From: Burkholderia sp. Leaf177
GTDB taxonomy: Bacteria > Pseudomonadota > Gammaproteobacteria > Burkholderiales > Burkholderiaceae
Direction of reading: 5' to 3'
Assembly: GCF_001424345.1 (NCBI RefSeq)
Contig: NZ_LMPF01000025.1
Coordinates: 332,062-396,061, forward strand
DNA length: 64,000 nucleotides
Part shown: positions 25,478-34,965 of the stretch, one piece after another
Position numbering within the stretch: the stretch's first letter is position 1
Layout of the letters: every line of letters starts with the position of its first letter
Position numbers and translations under genes: made by a program
The notes under the pieces: model-generated
Seen by the model: only the letters and a program-made list of their open reading frames with translations
Told to the model about the DNA's origin: nothing
Database searches by the model: none

Positions 25478-26404
25478 GTGGAACTGACATTGACCCAACT
25501 TCGCGTATTCGTCGCGGTCGCTCAAGCGGGTAGTTTGCGTGCGGCCGCGCGTCGCCTGGGCATTGCACAAAGCGGCGTGACGCAGCAGCTGAGAAAACTC
25601 GAAATCACCGCAGGCGGTCCTTTGTTCGAGCGCGGTCATCGCGGGGCACGGCTGACATCGACTGGAGAGCGGCTCAGGATTCGCGCCGACGTCATTCTTG
25701 GCGAGTGCGCAAGGACCGAAGAAGAAATGCGCCAGTTGCGCGGCGAACTTTTTGGGCAGGTCTCGCTCGGCGTCGCGGCCGAAGCGATGATGCGCCTCTT
25801 CCCCGCGCTGCTCGCGAGCTTTCGCGAACGATGTCCGCGTATAGATGTGCATCTGACGAGCGCGACGTCGCGCGTGCTGACGGCGTGGGTGCGCGACGGC
25901 AGTCTGGATTTCGCGCTCGCGCTGGTCTCGGAAGAGGCCGATATCCACGATCTCGATGCAACCACGCTGTTCGAATCGACGGTCGCGGTGATCGCGCGGC
26001 GTGATCATCCGCTGGTGAAATCGAAGTCCTTGCGGGCGTTGCGGCATTGCGACTGGGTGAGCACGCGGCCGCGTCATGCAGGCGATGTGGCCAATCGCCT
26101 GTCCATCTTGTTCGACAATGCAGGGTTCGAACCGCCGCGCATTGCAGCCACGACGGAAGCCGTATTCGACACGCTGCATTGCGTGGCCAACAGCGATTAT
26201 TTGTCGCTCGAACCGGTGCGTCTCGCGCAACATCCGTTCTTTCGCGAGCATGTATCCGTGGTACCGATCAGGGAACGCGTGCCGGGCACGCGCGTTTGCC
26301 TCTTGAGGCGAGCCGGTGTTCCACTCACGCCGGTGGCGCAAGAGCTTGCTTCGATGGCGGTATCGTTTGCACGCATGATGCCGGACTCTGGCGCCACGGC
26401 CTGA
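25478..26404 (+). CDS. LysR-family transcriptional regulator
   Basis: 308 residues from the GTG at 25478 (MELTLTQLRVFVAVAQ); a GTG three codons upstream is an alternative. The winged helix at about 4-62 has the LysR pattern 'GSLRAAARRLGIAQSGVTQQLRKLE'. A periplasmic-binding-protein-like effector domain follows from about 90. The gene is divergent from the amino-acid binding protein and probably regulates it and the downstream desuccinylase-like gene in response to their substrate. Confidence 0.88.
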   Translation: MELTLTQLRVFVAVAQAGSLRAAARRLGIAQSGVTQQLRKLEITAGGPLFERGHRGARLTSTGERLRIRADVILGECARTEEEMRQLRGELFGQVSLGVAAEAMMRLFPALLASFRERCPRIDVHLTSATSRVLTAWVRDGSLDFALALVSEEADIHDLDATTLFESTVAVIARRDHPLVKSKSLRALRHCDWVSTRPRHAGDVANRLSILFDNAGFEPPRIAATTEAVFDTLHCVANSDYLSLEPVRLAQHPFFREHVSVVPIRERVPGTRVCLLRRAGVPLTPVAQELASMAVSFARMMPDSGATA

Positions 26405-26471
26405 CGAATGCCCGGCGTTTTAACGGCTATCATGTTGATCCAGGCGACACCTCCAGCATTTGGACACTTTC

Positions 26472-27056
26472 ATGACAGACAAGAAATCAGCAGACGCCGC
26501 GCCACGCGAGACCGCGGCGATGCTGCGCCACTGGCACGACACCGTGCCGAACGATCGCCTGGCTCACCTCGTCAAGGACGCAACGCGAGCGATGGTGCGG
26601 GCCATGCAATTGCGTCTGGCCGAACATGCCGTGTCGTACGGACACTGGACCTTCTTGCGGATACTCTGGGAAACCGACGGCCTGACGCAGCGCGAACTGA
26701 GCACGCAGGCAGGCGTGATGGAACCGACCACATTCGCCGCGGTGCGGGCAATGGAAGCAATGGGTTTTGTCGAGCGCCAGCAGATGCCCGACAACAAGAA
26801 GAACGTGCATGTCTTCCTGACCGAACAAGGCCGCGCGCTGAAGGCCAAGCTCGTGCCGCTCGCCGAGGAAGTCAACGAGATCAGCGTGGCGGGAATGAGC
26901 GAACGCGATATCAAAACGGCGCGCAAGGTGCTTCTCGCCGTGATCGAAAACCTGGCGGAAGATGAACTCGGTTCGACCAATCCGCGTCGACGTGTGCTGT
27001 CGACGCGGGAACTCGGGCGGATGGTTGCCGAGCGTGGTGAGGCGGTCGAAGACTAA
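26472..27056 (+). CDS. MarR-family transcriptional regulator
   Basis: 194 residues with a winged helix-turn-helix in the middle: LRILWETDGLTQRELSTQAGVMEPTTFAAVRAMEAMGFV, then a wing around DNKKNVHVFLTEQGRAL. The protein is longer at the N-terminus than most MarR proteins by about 20 residues. The ATG at 26472 (MTDKKSADAAPR) is chosen from the mature family length. It converges on an aldo/keto reductase gene. No target site was recognised. Confidence 0.87.
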   Translation: MTDKKSADAAPRETAAMLRHWHDTVPNDRLAHLVKDATRAMVRAMQLRLAEHAVSYGHWTFLRILWETDGLTQRELSTQAGVMEPTTFAAVRAMEAMGFVERQQMPDNKKNVHVFLTEQGRALKAKLVPLAEEVNEISVAGMSERDIKTARKVLLAVIENLAEDELGSTNPRRRVLSTRELGRMVAERGEAVED

Positions 27057-27074
27057 ACGTCCGACCGCTTTGCG

Positions 27075-28100
27075 TTATACCGGCGCCGGGTTGCGTTCGG
27101 TAAATCCGCTTTGGTGCCAGTACGGATATGACAGCGTGGTTGCACTGGCTTTATCGAGCGCTGCGATTTGTTCCGCGCTCAGCGACCATCCAATGCTGCC
27201 CAGATTCTCGCGGAACTGCGCTTCATCTCGCGCGCCGACAATCACGTTTGCCACCGTAGGACGCTGAAGCAGCCAGTTCAGCGCAATCTGCGGCACGCTC
27301 TTGCCAGTTTCCTTCGCAACGGCATCGAGCGCATCGACCACGTTGAACAGGTATTCATCTGCAACCGGCGGCCCCTTGTCCGCTGTCACGTGCAGACGGC
27401 TGTTCGCAGGCAAAGGCGTTCCGCGACGGATCTTGCCGGTGAGCCGGCCCCAACCCAACGGACTCCATACGATCGTGGATACCTTCTGATCGATTCCGAG
27501 CGGCATGAGTTCCTGTTCGAAATCGCGGCCGATCAGCGAGTAATAAGCCTGGTGCGCCGAATGTCGCACGAGTCCTTCGCGATCCGACGCCGACAGCGAT
27601 TTCATCAGATGCCAGCCCGAAAAATTCGAGCAACCGATCACGCGAATCTTCCCGGCGCGCACGAAGTCGTCGAGCGTGCGCAGCGTCTCTTCCACGCGCG
27701 TCATCGCGTCGAAAGCGTGTAGCTGATACACGTCGATGTAATCCGTGTTCAGGCGCTTCAGACTGCCGTTGATGGCCTCGGTCAGATGATGCCGCGTCGA
27801 GCCCACGTCGTTCACGCCGGTGCCGAAACGGAACGTGCCCTTGGTGGAAACGATCACCTCCGAGCGACGCCCGGAAATCGCCTTGCCGAGGATTTCTTCA
27901 GCCATGCCGTCGGAATAGATGTCGGCGCTGTCGAACATTGAAACGCCGGCATCGAGCGCGATGTCGACAAGACGGCGCGCGCCTTCGGCATCCGTGCTGC
28001 CCCAGGCCTTGAAAAAGTCGTTGCTGCCGCCGAACGTGCCTGTGCCGAGACTCAGCACCGGCACCTTGAAACCCGATTCACCTAACAAGCGATATTCCAT
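27075..28100 (-). CDS. Aldo/keto reductase
   Basis: 341 residues, a TIM-barrel NADPH oxidoreductase. The catalytic tetrad is visible: Asp and Tyr in FDSADIYSDG, Lys in VSTKGTF, His in VYQLHAFD. A C-terminal NADP-binding segment reads NVIVGARDEAQFRENL. It should reduce an aldehyde or ketone, substrate unknown. The start at 28100 (MEYRLLGESG) fits the family. It precedes no gene on its strand closely; a short-chain dehydrogenase gene lies 69 bp upstream on the same strand, so the two may be co-transcribed. Confidence 0.88.
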   Translation of the reverse strand: MEYRLLGESGFKVPVLSLGTGTFGGSNDFFKAWGSTDAEGARRLVDIALDAGVSMFDSADIYSDGMAEEILGKAISGRRSEVIVSTKGTFRFGTGVNDVGSTRHHLTEAINGSLKRLNTDYIDVYQLHAFDAMTRVEETLRTLDDFVRAGKIRVIGCSNFSGWHLMKSLSASDREGLVRHSAHQAYYSLIGRDFEQELMPLGIDQKVSTIVWSPLGWGRLTGKIRRGTPLPANSRLHVTADKGPPVADEYLFNVVDALDAVAKETGKSVPQIALNWLLQRPTVANVIVGARDEAQFRENLGSIGWSLSAEQIAALDKASATTLSYPYWHQSGFTERNPAPV

Positions 28101-28169
28101 TTTCCGTTGATTCCTTTCCATTTGAAGGGAGATAAGGCGCCACGACTCAGTGCGCCGTGGCGATGCAGA

Positions 28170-29024
28170 TTACTTCGAGCTTTCCGGGAAATCGGCGCCG
28201 ACGGTCGTCTTCTCCCATGTATCGAAGTCATGCTTGAGCAGATCGACTTTCTTGCGCGCGAGTTCCAGCGCAGCCTTGCCGAGCAGCAAGCGCAACGGCG
28301 GCGTGTCGGACAAAGCGGCGTCGATGATCGCCTGCGCCGCGCGAACCGGATCGCCCGCCTGGTTGCCGCTGCGCGCCTCGGTTTGCTTGCGGCGCTCGCC
28401 GGCAGTTTGATCGTATGCGTCGATACGTGTCGCCGATTGCTTGATCGACGGACCCGCCCAGTTGGTGCGGAACGGTCCCGGCTCGACAATCAATACGTCG
28501 ATACCCAGCGGTTTCACTTCGAGCGCCAGCGACTCGGAGATGCCCTCCACTGCGTACTTGGTGCCGTGGTAATAACCGGTGGCCGCAAAGCTGGTGATGC
28601 CGCCGATCGATGAAATGTTCACGATAAGACCGCTCTTCTGGTCGCGCATGATGGGCAGCACGGCCTTGGTGGTATCGACCAGACCAAACACATTGGTCTC
28701 GAACATTGCGCGCACGGCATCGTCTTCGCCCTCTTCAATCGCTGCAAGATAACCGTAGCCGGCGTTGTTCACGAGTGCGTCGATACGGCCGAACTTCTGC
28801 CGGGATTGCGCGACGACATCTTCGATCTGCTTGCGGTTGGTGACATCGAGTTGTAGAGCGAGCGCGTGTTCCGGATAGCCTTCGGTCAGGTCCTTGAGCA
28901 TCGACGGATCACGCGCGGTGACCACGGCGCGCCAGCCGCGCGCGAGCACGAGCTTCGCGAGTTCACGGCCAAAACCTGTCGAGCAGCCGGTGATCAGCCA
29001 TACGGGGTTGTCGCGATTCATCAT
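28170..29024 (-). CDS. Short-chain dehydrogenase/reductase
   Basis: 284 residues. The Rossmann motif TGCSTGFG is at the N-terminus, NNAG follows in VNNAGYGYLAA, and the catalytic Ser and YxxxK are in NISSIGG and YHGTKYA. Classical SDR reducing a carbonyl or oxidising an alcohol with NAD(P)H; substrate unknown. The Met at 29024 has AGGAG six bases upstream, which selects it over a neighbouring Met at 29021. The aldo/keto reductase gene is downstream on the same strand. Confidence 0.88.
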   Translation of the reverse strand: MMNRDNPVWLITGCSTGFGRELAKLVLARGWRAVVTARDPSMLKDLTEGYPEHALALQLDVTNRKQIEDVVAQSRQKFGRIDALVNNAGYGYLAAIEEGEDDAVRAMFETNVFGLVDTTKAVLPIMRDQKSGLIVNISSIGGITSFAATGYYHGTKYAVEGISESLALEVKPLGIDVLIVEPGPFRTNWAGPSIKQSATRIDAYDQTAGERRKQTEARSGNQAGDPVRAAQAIIDAALSDTPPLRLLLGKAALELARKKVDLLKHDFDTWEKTTVGADFPESSK

Positions 29025-29310
29025 GGAAAGCTCCTGTTCATATGTCAGAAAGTGGGTTGAATCAATGCGGGGAATTTCGCCGGGACGTAGGGCAGCAAAC
29101 CGCACGGCAAGTCGCCTGGCGAAGCAAAGTTATCTGCGTGGATGCGCGAGTTGCGCTGATCGCGCCGCCAGAACCGTGCCCAGAAATGGACGCCCGGCTA
29201 AAGCTTACTCGCGATGCACGATTGCAGCACGAGCGGCCCGAACGTGCCGGGCGCGAAAGGAAAAGGTAAGTACAGACGCAGGACGTGGCGATGCCGCCCC
29301 GCGATGTGAT

Positions 29311-30120
29311 TCAGGCGCTGACGAGTTCCAGATGCCGCACGGACGCACGTTTGCAGCCGGGCAGATTCGCAAGTCCGAACGTCGGGCGGCCGTAATAGAA
29401 ACCTTGCGTCAACACGTGCGGCCATTGCGCGAGCCACTTCGCTTGCGCCTCGGTTTCAACGCCTTCCACCACGACCGTAAGGCGCAAGGTCTGAAGCAGA
29501 TTCAGCATTGCGGACACCACTGCGCATGCACGCGGGCACGCCGGCACTTCAACGAGCAACTCCTTGGCGAGCTTCACGACATCTATGTCCATTGCGCTCA
29601 ACATGGCAAGCGACGAGTAGCCGGTGCCGAAATCGTCTATAGCGATCTGCACGCCGAGCTCGCGCAACCCGGCCATCAACCCCTTCGACGCCAGCACGCG
29701 CGTGGCGTCTTCCGCTTCCGACAACTCGATCTGCAGCAGCCCCGGTGTAATCCCGTTGGAACGCGCAATACGTTCGACGTGCTGCGTGAAATGCTCGCTC
29801 ATGGCAACCGACGGCGGCACGTTGACCGCAATCGGGAAAACGGGACGCCCCTCGCGCTGCCACTGCCCGAGTTGGCGGCACACGCTCTTGATGACGAAAT
29901 ACGTCATGTCGCTTGCGACCTTGGGGTCTTCGACCGTGCAGATAAACGCGTCGGGCAACAAGGTGCCGTATTCCGGATGCAGCCATCGGATCAGCGCTTC
30001 GGCGCTCGCTAGCGCACCCGTCTTGATGTGATAAACGCCCTGAAATGCCAGAGCAAATTCTCCTGCACGCAATCCCCTTCGAACCCGCTGACACAACTCG
30101 TCTTTTTCTGTGGTTTTCAT
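29311..30120 (-). CDS. EAL-domain cyclic-di-GMP phosphodiesterase
   Basis: 269 residues, a stand-alone EAL domain. Residues needed for activity are present: Glu in AEALIRW, Asn in AVNVPPS, Glu in IELSEAE, the Asp pair in IDDFGTGYSSL, Lys in VVKLAKE, Glu in VVEGVE and Gln in TQGFYYGRP. It probably hydrolyses cyclic di-GMP to pGpG, lowering the level of this biofilm/motility signal. No sensor domain or membrane segment is visible. Confidence 0.85.
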   Translation of the reverse strand: MKTTEKDELCQRVRRGLRAGEFALAFQGVYHIKTGALASAEALIRWLHPEYGTLLPDAFICTVEDPKVASDMTYFVIKSVCRQLGQWQREGRPVFPIAVNVPPSVAMSEHFTQHVERIARSNGITPGLLQIELSEAEDATRVLASKGLMAGLRELGVQIAIDDFGTGYSSLAMLSAMDIDVVKLAKELLVEVPACPRACAVVSAMLNLLQTLRLTVVVEGVETEAQAKWLAQWPHVLTQGFYYGRPTFGLANLPGCKRASVRHLELVSA

Positions 30121-30791
30121 GATGGCCCCCGTCTGCTGCGCAATCTGACTGATAAGCGACGTCGCCCTTTACGCCGCGTCCGGTCTGCCTTATGAACAAT
30201 TTTTATGGGCGAAAAATCTACAGACCGCGGCCATTTATGCACAAGCCGTGCCAACGCATTATCCTGGTAGATAACGGACATATATAACTCGCGAGACCCG
30301 CGTATTAAACCGACAGTGCTGCCATTCGCAGCTGTGACCCGCGACTCTCAGATAATTAGGCCTTCATTAGATCATCAATGTTACGTAGCGTTTTCTTCCC
30401 GTTACGGCGAACACGAATATGCGGCGCACCACATAGCGCCTTTACCGTGGCAGATGCCTGATCCACAAGGGAATGGTTCAACCCTTATTACCTCGGACGC
30501 TGACGACTAATACAAATGCATTAATCAGTCAGCTTTACGACACCCGCTGTCCAATCAGTATCTCTTGCGACATTCGCGTCGCGTTCTCCGACATGCGTGG
30601 CCGATTATGCGTAGTCGTCACCGCGCATTAATAAAACCGTACAGATTTATCGGCGGATGGCTCTCTTGTCGGACATTTTGGCGGACACATAGTATTTGTA
30701 TCTCCCACGATGCTAATAACGCAGGCCAATTAATGCGGCCTAATTCAAATCAGCAACAAATTCTCAGGTTCTCGATTTGGCTGACAAAACA
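30121..30791. other. AT-rich gap upstream of the glycosyltransferase-like gene
   Basis: About 670 bp with clearly lower GC than the surroundings and no supportable gene. Short open readings here lack ribosome sites and family likeness. It may hold a distant promoter for the gene at 30792 and the promoter of the EAL gene. Confidence 0.4.
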
Positions 30792-31856
30792 ATGGAAATT
30801 TTTCCTTGTACGCTGGTCTTCGTTGATGTCGAAGCGACGGCCAGTCCTAATAGCACAAGTAAAGATCCGCTCTCCTATGCACGTCAGGCCGTGTGCCTGA
30901 ACAAGAGTCTGCTGCGCGCAGGCATGCCGCGCCTCACCCTTTTCACCAATGCCCAGGATCTCGTCGAATCGTTTTGCGCTTCCGAGCCCGCAGCAGAGCG
31001 CCCGCATGTGGTCGAGCTGATCACGAGTCTCAACGTCCCGAGGAACACGGAGTTTTACGGCGCGCATTTCAAGCTGGATCTGCTCGAACAGGTTGCAAAC
31101 ATGCTGCGGCCAGACACGCTGCTCATGCTGCTGGATTCGGATATCGTCGCAATGCGGCCACTCGATCAGGAGTTGCTTCAGCGTTGCGCGAACGTAGGCG
31201 TGGGCGCGTTCGACATATCCGACCAGGTCTTTCCTGCGTATGGCAGCGACTGCGTGATCAAGGACCTGGAGATTGTCGCGGGCAGGCGTTTGCTCAATCC
31301 GCGCTGGTTCGGCGGCGAGTTTCTGATCGCGACTGCTGCGTTTCTCAAGACGCTGGTGCCGCGTGCGCGCGCGTTATGCGAACGATACGTCGATAACATC
31401 GCGCGTCTTCAGCACCATGGCGATGAATCGTTCGTTTCGGCAGCGCTCAATACACTCGCCGACGAAGGCCAGCACATTGTGGAACTCGGCGCGTATCAGG
31501 CTATAGGCAGGCACTGGACCGGTAATACGCATCGCGATCTGCGATGGTTCCAGCATTGCGCGTTCGTGCATCTGCCCGATGGCAAGTCCCTGATCGAGCG
31601 CGAGTCACGACACGCGAGCTTTAGTCCGGACCGGTTCTGGCGGGCGGTATCGAGAGCGCACTTGTTGAACCGCGCGCGCTTTGGAATCAAGCTCTGTTTT
31701 ACGGCAACGTCCGTGGCGCCGCGGCTTCGCAAGATGATCAGCCGCAGCAAGCCAGCGCCTGCCCCTGTAGAAGTTGCTGCGCCTTCCACAGATGCGTTTG
31801 CACCACGTGCTGTTTCGCAGCGCGTGGAAGAAAGCAGCAAGGAGCCGGTCTCGTGA
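30792..31856 (+). CDS. Unassigned GT-A-like protein, possible glycosyltransferase
   Basis: 354 residues from the ATG at 30792; no clear ribosome site, so the start is uncertain (a TTG at 30777 also fits). I do not know a named family for it. Features recalling GT-A glycosyltransferases are LLMLLDSDIVAMRPLD (a DxD-like metal site after two hydrophobic strands), NPRWFGGEFLIA in the acceptor region, HGDESFVSAALN, and a late FVHLPDGK. The last 50 residues are low in order, with PAPAPVEVAAPS. It stands alone behind an AT-rich gap. Confidence 0.5.
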   Translation: MEIFPCTLVFVDVEATASPNSTSKDPLSYARQAVCLNKSLLRAGMPRLTLFTNAQDLVESFCASEPAAERPHVVELITSLNVPRNTEFYGAHFKLDLLEQVANMLRPDTLLMLLDSDIVAMRPLDQELLQRCANVGVGAFDISDQVFPAYGSDCVIKDLEIVAGRRLLNPRWFGGEFLIATAAFLKTLVPRARALCERYVDNIARLQHHGDESFVSAALNTLADEGQHIVELGAYQAIGRHWTGNTHRDLRWFQHCAFVHLPDGKSLIERESRHASFSPDRFWRAVSRAHLLNRARFGIKLCFTATSVAPRLRKMISRSKPAPAPVEVAAPSTDAFAPRAVSQRVEESSKEPVS

Positions 31857-31986
31857 TGAACGTTTGATGCTTGCGCGTTTCCCGACTGCGCGTCCACGAC
31901 AAACTTCATACCGATTCATCGAGTATTTTCGAGCCGAGGCACACGGGTTGCATCCGTGATGCCGTACACAACGCGAGGAGATACCC

Positions 31987-32202
31987 ATGAGTCAGACATT
32001 CAAGGTCAAGGATCACGTGAGCTGGAATAGCCCGCAAGGCGAAACCAGCGGACATGTCACGCGCGTGATCAAGGAACATACGAAGGTAGACGGACACGTT
32101 GTCAACGGCTCGGCGGACGATCCGAGTTACGAGGTCGAAAGCGAGAAAAGCGGCAAGCGGGCGGTGCATAAAGGCAGCGCGCTGCATAAAGTGAAAGGCT
32201 GA
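31987..32202 (+). CDS. DUF2945-family small protein (Tudor-like)
   Basis: 71 residues: MSQTFKVKDHVSWNSPQGETSG ... VTRVIKEHT ... DDPSYEVESEKSGKRAVHKGSAL. This matches DUF2945, annotated as a hypervirulence-associated Tudor-type domain; the biochemical role is unknown. The ATG at 31987 follows GGAG. The gene converges on the ABC transporter ATPase gene. Confidence 0.85.
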   Translation: MSQTFKVKDHVSWNSPQGETSGHVTRVIKEHTKVDGHVVNGSADDPSYEVESEKSGKRAVHKGSALHKVKG

Positions 32203-32244
32203 AAAACATTCATGCTACGTACGGCGGCCCGGTTCAGGCCGCCG
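32203..32244 (-). terminator. Possible terminator of the TonB/peptide-importer run
   Basis: CGGCGGCC (32222-32229) and GGCCGCCG (32237-32244) form an 8-bp stem that begins inside the end of the last gene. On the minus strand a T run (32207-32203) follows after about 14 bases. The gap weakens the call. Confidence 0.35.
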
Positions 32245-33847
32245 CGCTTGCAACCAGTGAGGCTGCAAGCAACGCCTGGGTGTACGGATGCGCGGGCGCT
32301 TGCAAAACCTGCATCGTCTCTCCTATCTCCACGATCTTCCCTGCTTTCATCACGACAACCCGATGCGCCATTGCGCGCACCACAGCCAGGTCATGCGTGA
32401 TGAACAGGTAACTCAGCGTGTACTTTTTCTGCAAGCGAGTGAGGAGGTTGAGCACTTGCTGTTGTATGGAAACGTCCAGCGCGCTGGTGGGTTCATCGAG
32501 CAGGAGTAGTTCCGGCTCGACCGCAAGCGCCCTGGCAATGGCGATCCGTTGCCGCTGTCCGCCGGAAAATTCCTGCGGGTAACGCGGCAGGACGTCCGCC
32601 GGCAAACCCACTTCTTCGAGCAATTCCACGATCCGCCTACGCCGTGCCGCCGCATCTACCTGAGGCCGATGCAGCGCAATACCCTCGCCCACGATCTGCT
32701 CGATCGTCATGCGCGGCGAAAGCGATCCATACGGGTCCTGAAACACAACCTGCAGCCGCGACGAAATCATGCGTCGCGAATTGGCGCTTTTGAGCGTGGA
32801 CATGGGCTGCCCATCCATATGTATGCCGCCCAGCGCCGGGCGCTGCAAACCAAGAATGGTTGCTGCCAACGTCGATTTGCCCGATCCCGATTCGCCGACC
32901 ACGCCAAGCGTTTCACCACGACGCAACGTGATGTCGATATCCTGCAAGGCCCTGAACGATGACTGCGTGAACGCCGAGCGCCAGCCCTTCGCCGGAGCGC
33001 GGTAATCGACCGCGAGCCCCTGCACTTCCAGCAATCTCCTGGCGTTCGGCGCAACAGGTTCTATACCGCGCTGCGGCTCGCTGTCGAGCAGGCGGCGTGT
33101 ATAAGGATGCTGCGGGTTTGCGAATAGCGCAGCGGTCGTGTTGGTCTCGACGAGCACGCCCTTCTCCATCACCGCGACGCGTTGCGCGAAGCGCTTCACC
33201 AGATTCAGGTCATGCGTGATGAGCAGAACCGCCATGCCGCGCTCGGCCGCTTCCTGTTCCTGCAGGCCGATGAGCAGATCCACTATTTGCTGGCGCACGG
33301 TGACGTCGAGCGCGGTTGTGGGTTCATCGGCGAGAAGGAGCCTGGGGCGGCACGCGAGCGCCATGGCGATCATCGCGCGTTGCCGCTGCCCACCGGATAA
33401 TTGATGCGGATAACTATCTATCCGGCGCTCCGGCTCCGGAATTCCAGTTCGCCTCAATGATTCAATGCCGCGTTCGCGCGCCGCATTCGGCCGCAATCCT
33501 TCGTGAAGACGCAAGCTCTCCGCAATCTGCTTGCCGATGGTGAACAGCGGATTGAGCGCGGTCATCGGTTCCTGGAACACCATGGCGATATCGCGGCCGC
33601 GAATGCCGCGCATCTGCTGCTCGGTCTTTTGCAGGAGGTCGTCCCCGTCGAGCAAGATGCGTCCGGTCTGGCGCGCGTTTTCAACGAGCCCAAGTATGGA
33701 CAACGCGGTCACGCTTTTGCCCGACCCCGATTCGCCGACGAGCGCAACACGTTCGCCGCGCGCGATTGAAAGGCTCAGGTCCTGGACGACGGTTTTATCG
33801 CCGAAACCAATGGAAAGGCGATCGAGTTGCAACAGCGGCGTGGTCAT
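32234..33847 (-). CDS. yejF: YejF-like ABC importer ATPase (two fused nucleotide-binding domains)
   Basis: 537 residues with two ATPase halves. Each has a Walker A GESGSGKS and a signature motif (LSGGQRQR in the first, FSGGQRQR in the second) and Walker B LLLADEPTTALD / LLLLDEPTSALD. This fusion is typical of YejF and the Opp/Dpp oligopeptide importers. It powers uptake through the two permeases encoded just before it, whose gene overlaps it by 4 bp (ATGA). The start at 33847 (MTTPLLQLDRL) is fixed by that overlap. Confidence 0.9.
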   Translation of the reverse strand: MTTPLLQLDRLSIGFGDKTVVQDLSLSIARGERVALVGESGSGKSVTALSILGLVENARQTGRILLDGDDLLQKTEQQMRGIRGRDIAMVFQEPMTALNPLFTIGKQIAESLRLHEGLRPNAARERGIESLRRTGIPEPERRIDSYPHQLSGGQRQRAMIAMALACRPRLLLADEPTTALDVTVRQQIVDLLIGLQEQEAAERGMAVLLITHDLNLVKRFAQRVAVMEKGVLVETNTTAALFANPQHPYTRRLLDSEPQRGIEPVAPNARRLLEVQGLAVDYRAPAKGWRSAFTQSSFRALQDIDITLRRGETLGVVGESGSGKSTLAATILGLQRPALGGIHMDGQPMSTLKSANSRRMISSRLQVVFQDPYGSLSPRMTIEQIVGEGIALHRPQVDAAARRRRIVELLEEVGLPADVLPRYPQEFSGGQRQRIAIARALAVEPELLLLDEPTSALDVSIQQQVLNLLTRLQKKYTLSYLFITHDLAVVRAMAHRVVVMKAGKIVEIGETMQVLQAPAHPYTQALLAASLVASAAA

Positions 33848-34965
33848 TTCTGCGCGCCTCCAAAAGCCGAGCCGCGCGTGCGCGTATCGAGGGCATTGCG
33901 CAACGCGTCGCCCATGAAGGTCAGGAGCAGCAACGTGATCACCAGCGCGCCGAAAGCCGCGCCCGAGATCCACCATGCATCGAGATTGTTCTTGCCTTCG
34001 GCGAGCAGTTCGCCGAGGCTCGGCGTGGGCGCGGGAACGCCGAGGCCGAGGAAATCGAGACTCGTCAGCGCAAGAATGGCCGCGCTCATGCGAAACGGCA
34101 GGAACGTGATCACGGGCGTGAGGCTGTTCGGCAGCACATGACGCCACATGATCTGCCAGTTCGAAAGACCCATCGTACGAGCCGCGCGCACGTAATCGAG
34201 CGAACGGTTGCGCAGGAATTCCGCGCGTACATAGTCCGAAAGCGTGAGCCACCCGAACGCCGACAACAAGATGAAAAGCAGCCACAAGGTCGGCTCGAAT
34301 ATGGATGCAAAGATGATCAGCAAATAGAGGTCCGGCATGGAGCTCCAGATTTCGATCAGGCGCTGGCCGATCAAATCGGTTCGCCCGCCATAGAAACCCT
34401 GCACTGCGCCCGCCAGAACGCCCAGCACGACGCCCGAGATGGTCAGTGCGATTGCCATGAGGACGGAGAGCCGGAAACCGTACAGCAGCCGCGAAAACAC
34501 GTCGCGCCCGAACTGGTCCGTGCCGATCCAGTTTTTCGCCGATGGCGGCGCGGGATTCGGCCGTGTTGCGAAGTAGTCGACGGTATCGTAGTGAAAATGG
34601 ATCGGCGGATAGATTGCGAAGTTACCCTTCGACTCCAGCCGGTCGCGGATATACGGGTCGAGATAGTTTGTGCGTGCGGGGAAATCGCCGCCGAAAAGTT
34701 TCTCCGAATAGTCTTTCACCACCGGGAAATAATAATGGCCCTCATAACGCACGATCAGCGGCCTGTCGTTCGCGAGCACTTCGCCGAGCAAGCTGATTGC
34801 GAACAACACCACGAACACGATGGTGCTCCAGTAACCCAGCCGCTGGGACTTGAAACGCAGCCATACGCGCCGTCCGGGGGAAACTGGACGCGCGGTTTCC
34901 GGCAGCGCGGTCACGCTCTCACCGGTCCAGCCGGTCGAACTGGATACGGGGGTCGACGAGGACAT
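33844..34965 (-). CDS. yejE: YejE-like peptide ABC importer permease
   Basis: About 373 residues with an N-terminal helix, a large periplasmic insert (VKDYSEKLFGGDFPARTNYL ...), and five C-terminal helices holding the permease loop LDYVRAARTMGLSNWQIMWRHVLPN. The insert after helix 1 is the YejE hallmark. The start at 34965 (MSSSTPVSS) overlaps the end of yejB by about 47 bp; a TTG at 34980 is an alternative. It pairs with YejB to form the channel. Confidence 0.88.
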   Translation of the reverse strand: MSSSTPVSSSTGWTGESVTALPETARPVSPGRRVWLRFKSQRLGYWSTIVFVVLFAISLLGEVLANDRPLIVRYEGHYYFPVVKDYSEKLFGGDFPARTNYLDPYIRDRLESKGNFAIYPPIHFHYDTVDYFATRPNPAPPSAKNWIGTDQFGRDVFSRLLYGFRLSVLMAIALTISGVVLGVLAGAVQGFYGGRTDLIGQRLIEIWSSMPDLYLLIIFASIFEPTLWLLFILLSAFGWLTLSDYVRAEFLRNRSLDYVRAARTMGLSNWQIMWRHVLPNSLTPVITFLPFRMSAAILALTSLDFLGLGVPAPTPSLGELLAEGKNNLDAWWISGAAFGALVITLLLLTFMGDALRNALDTRTRGSAFGGAQK

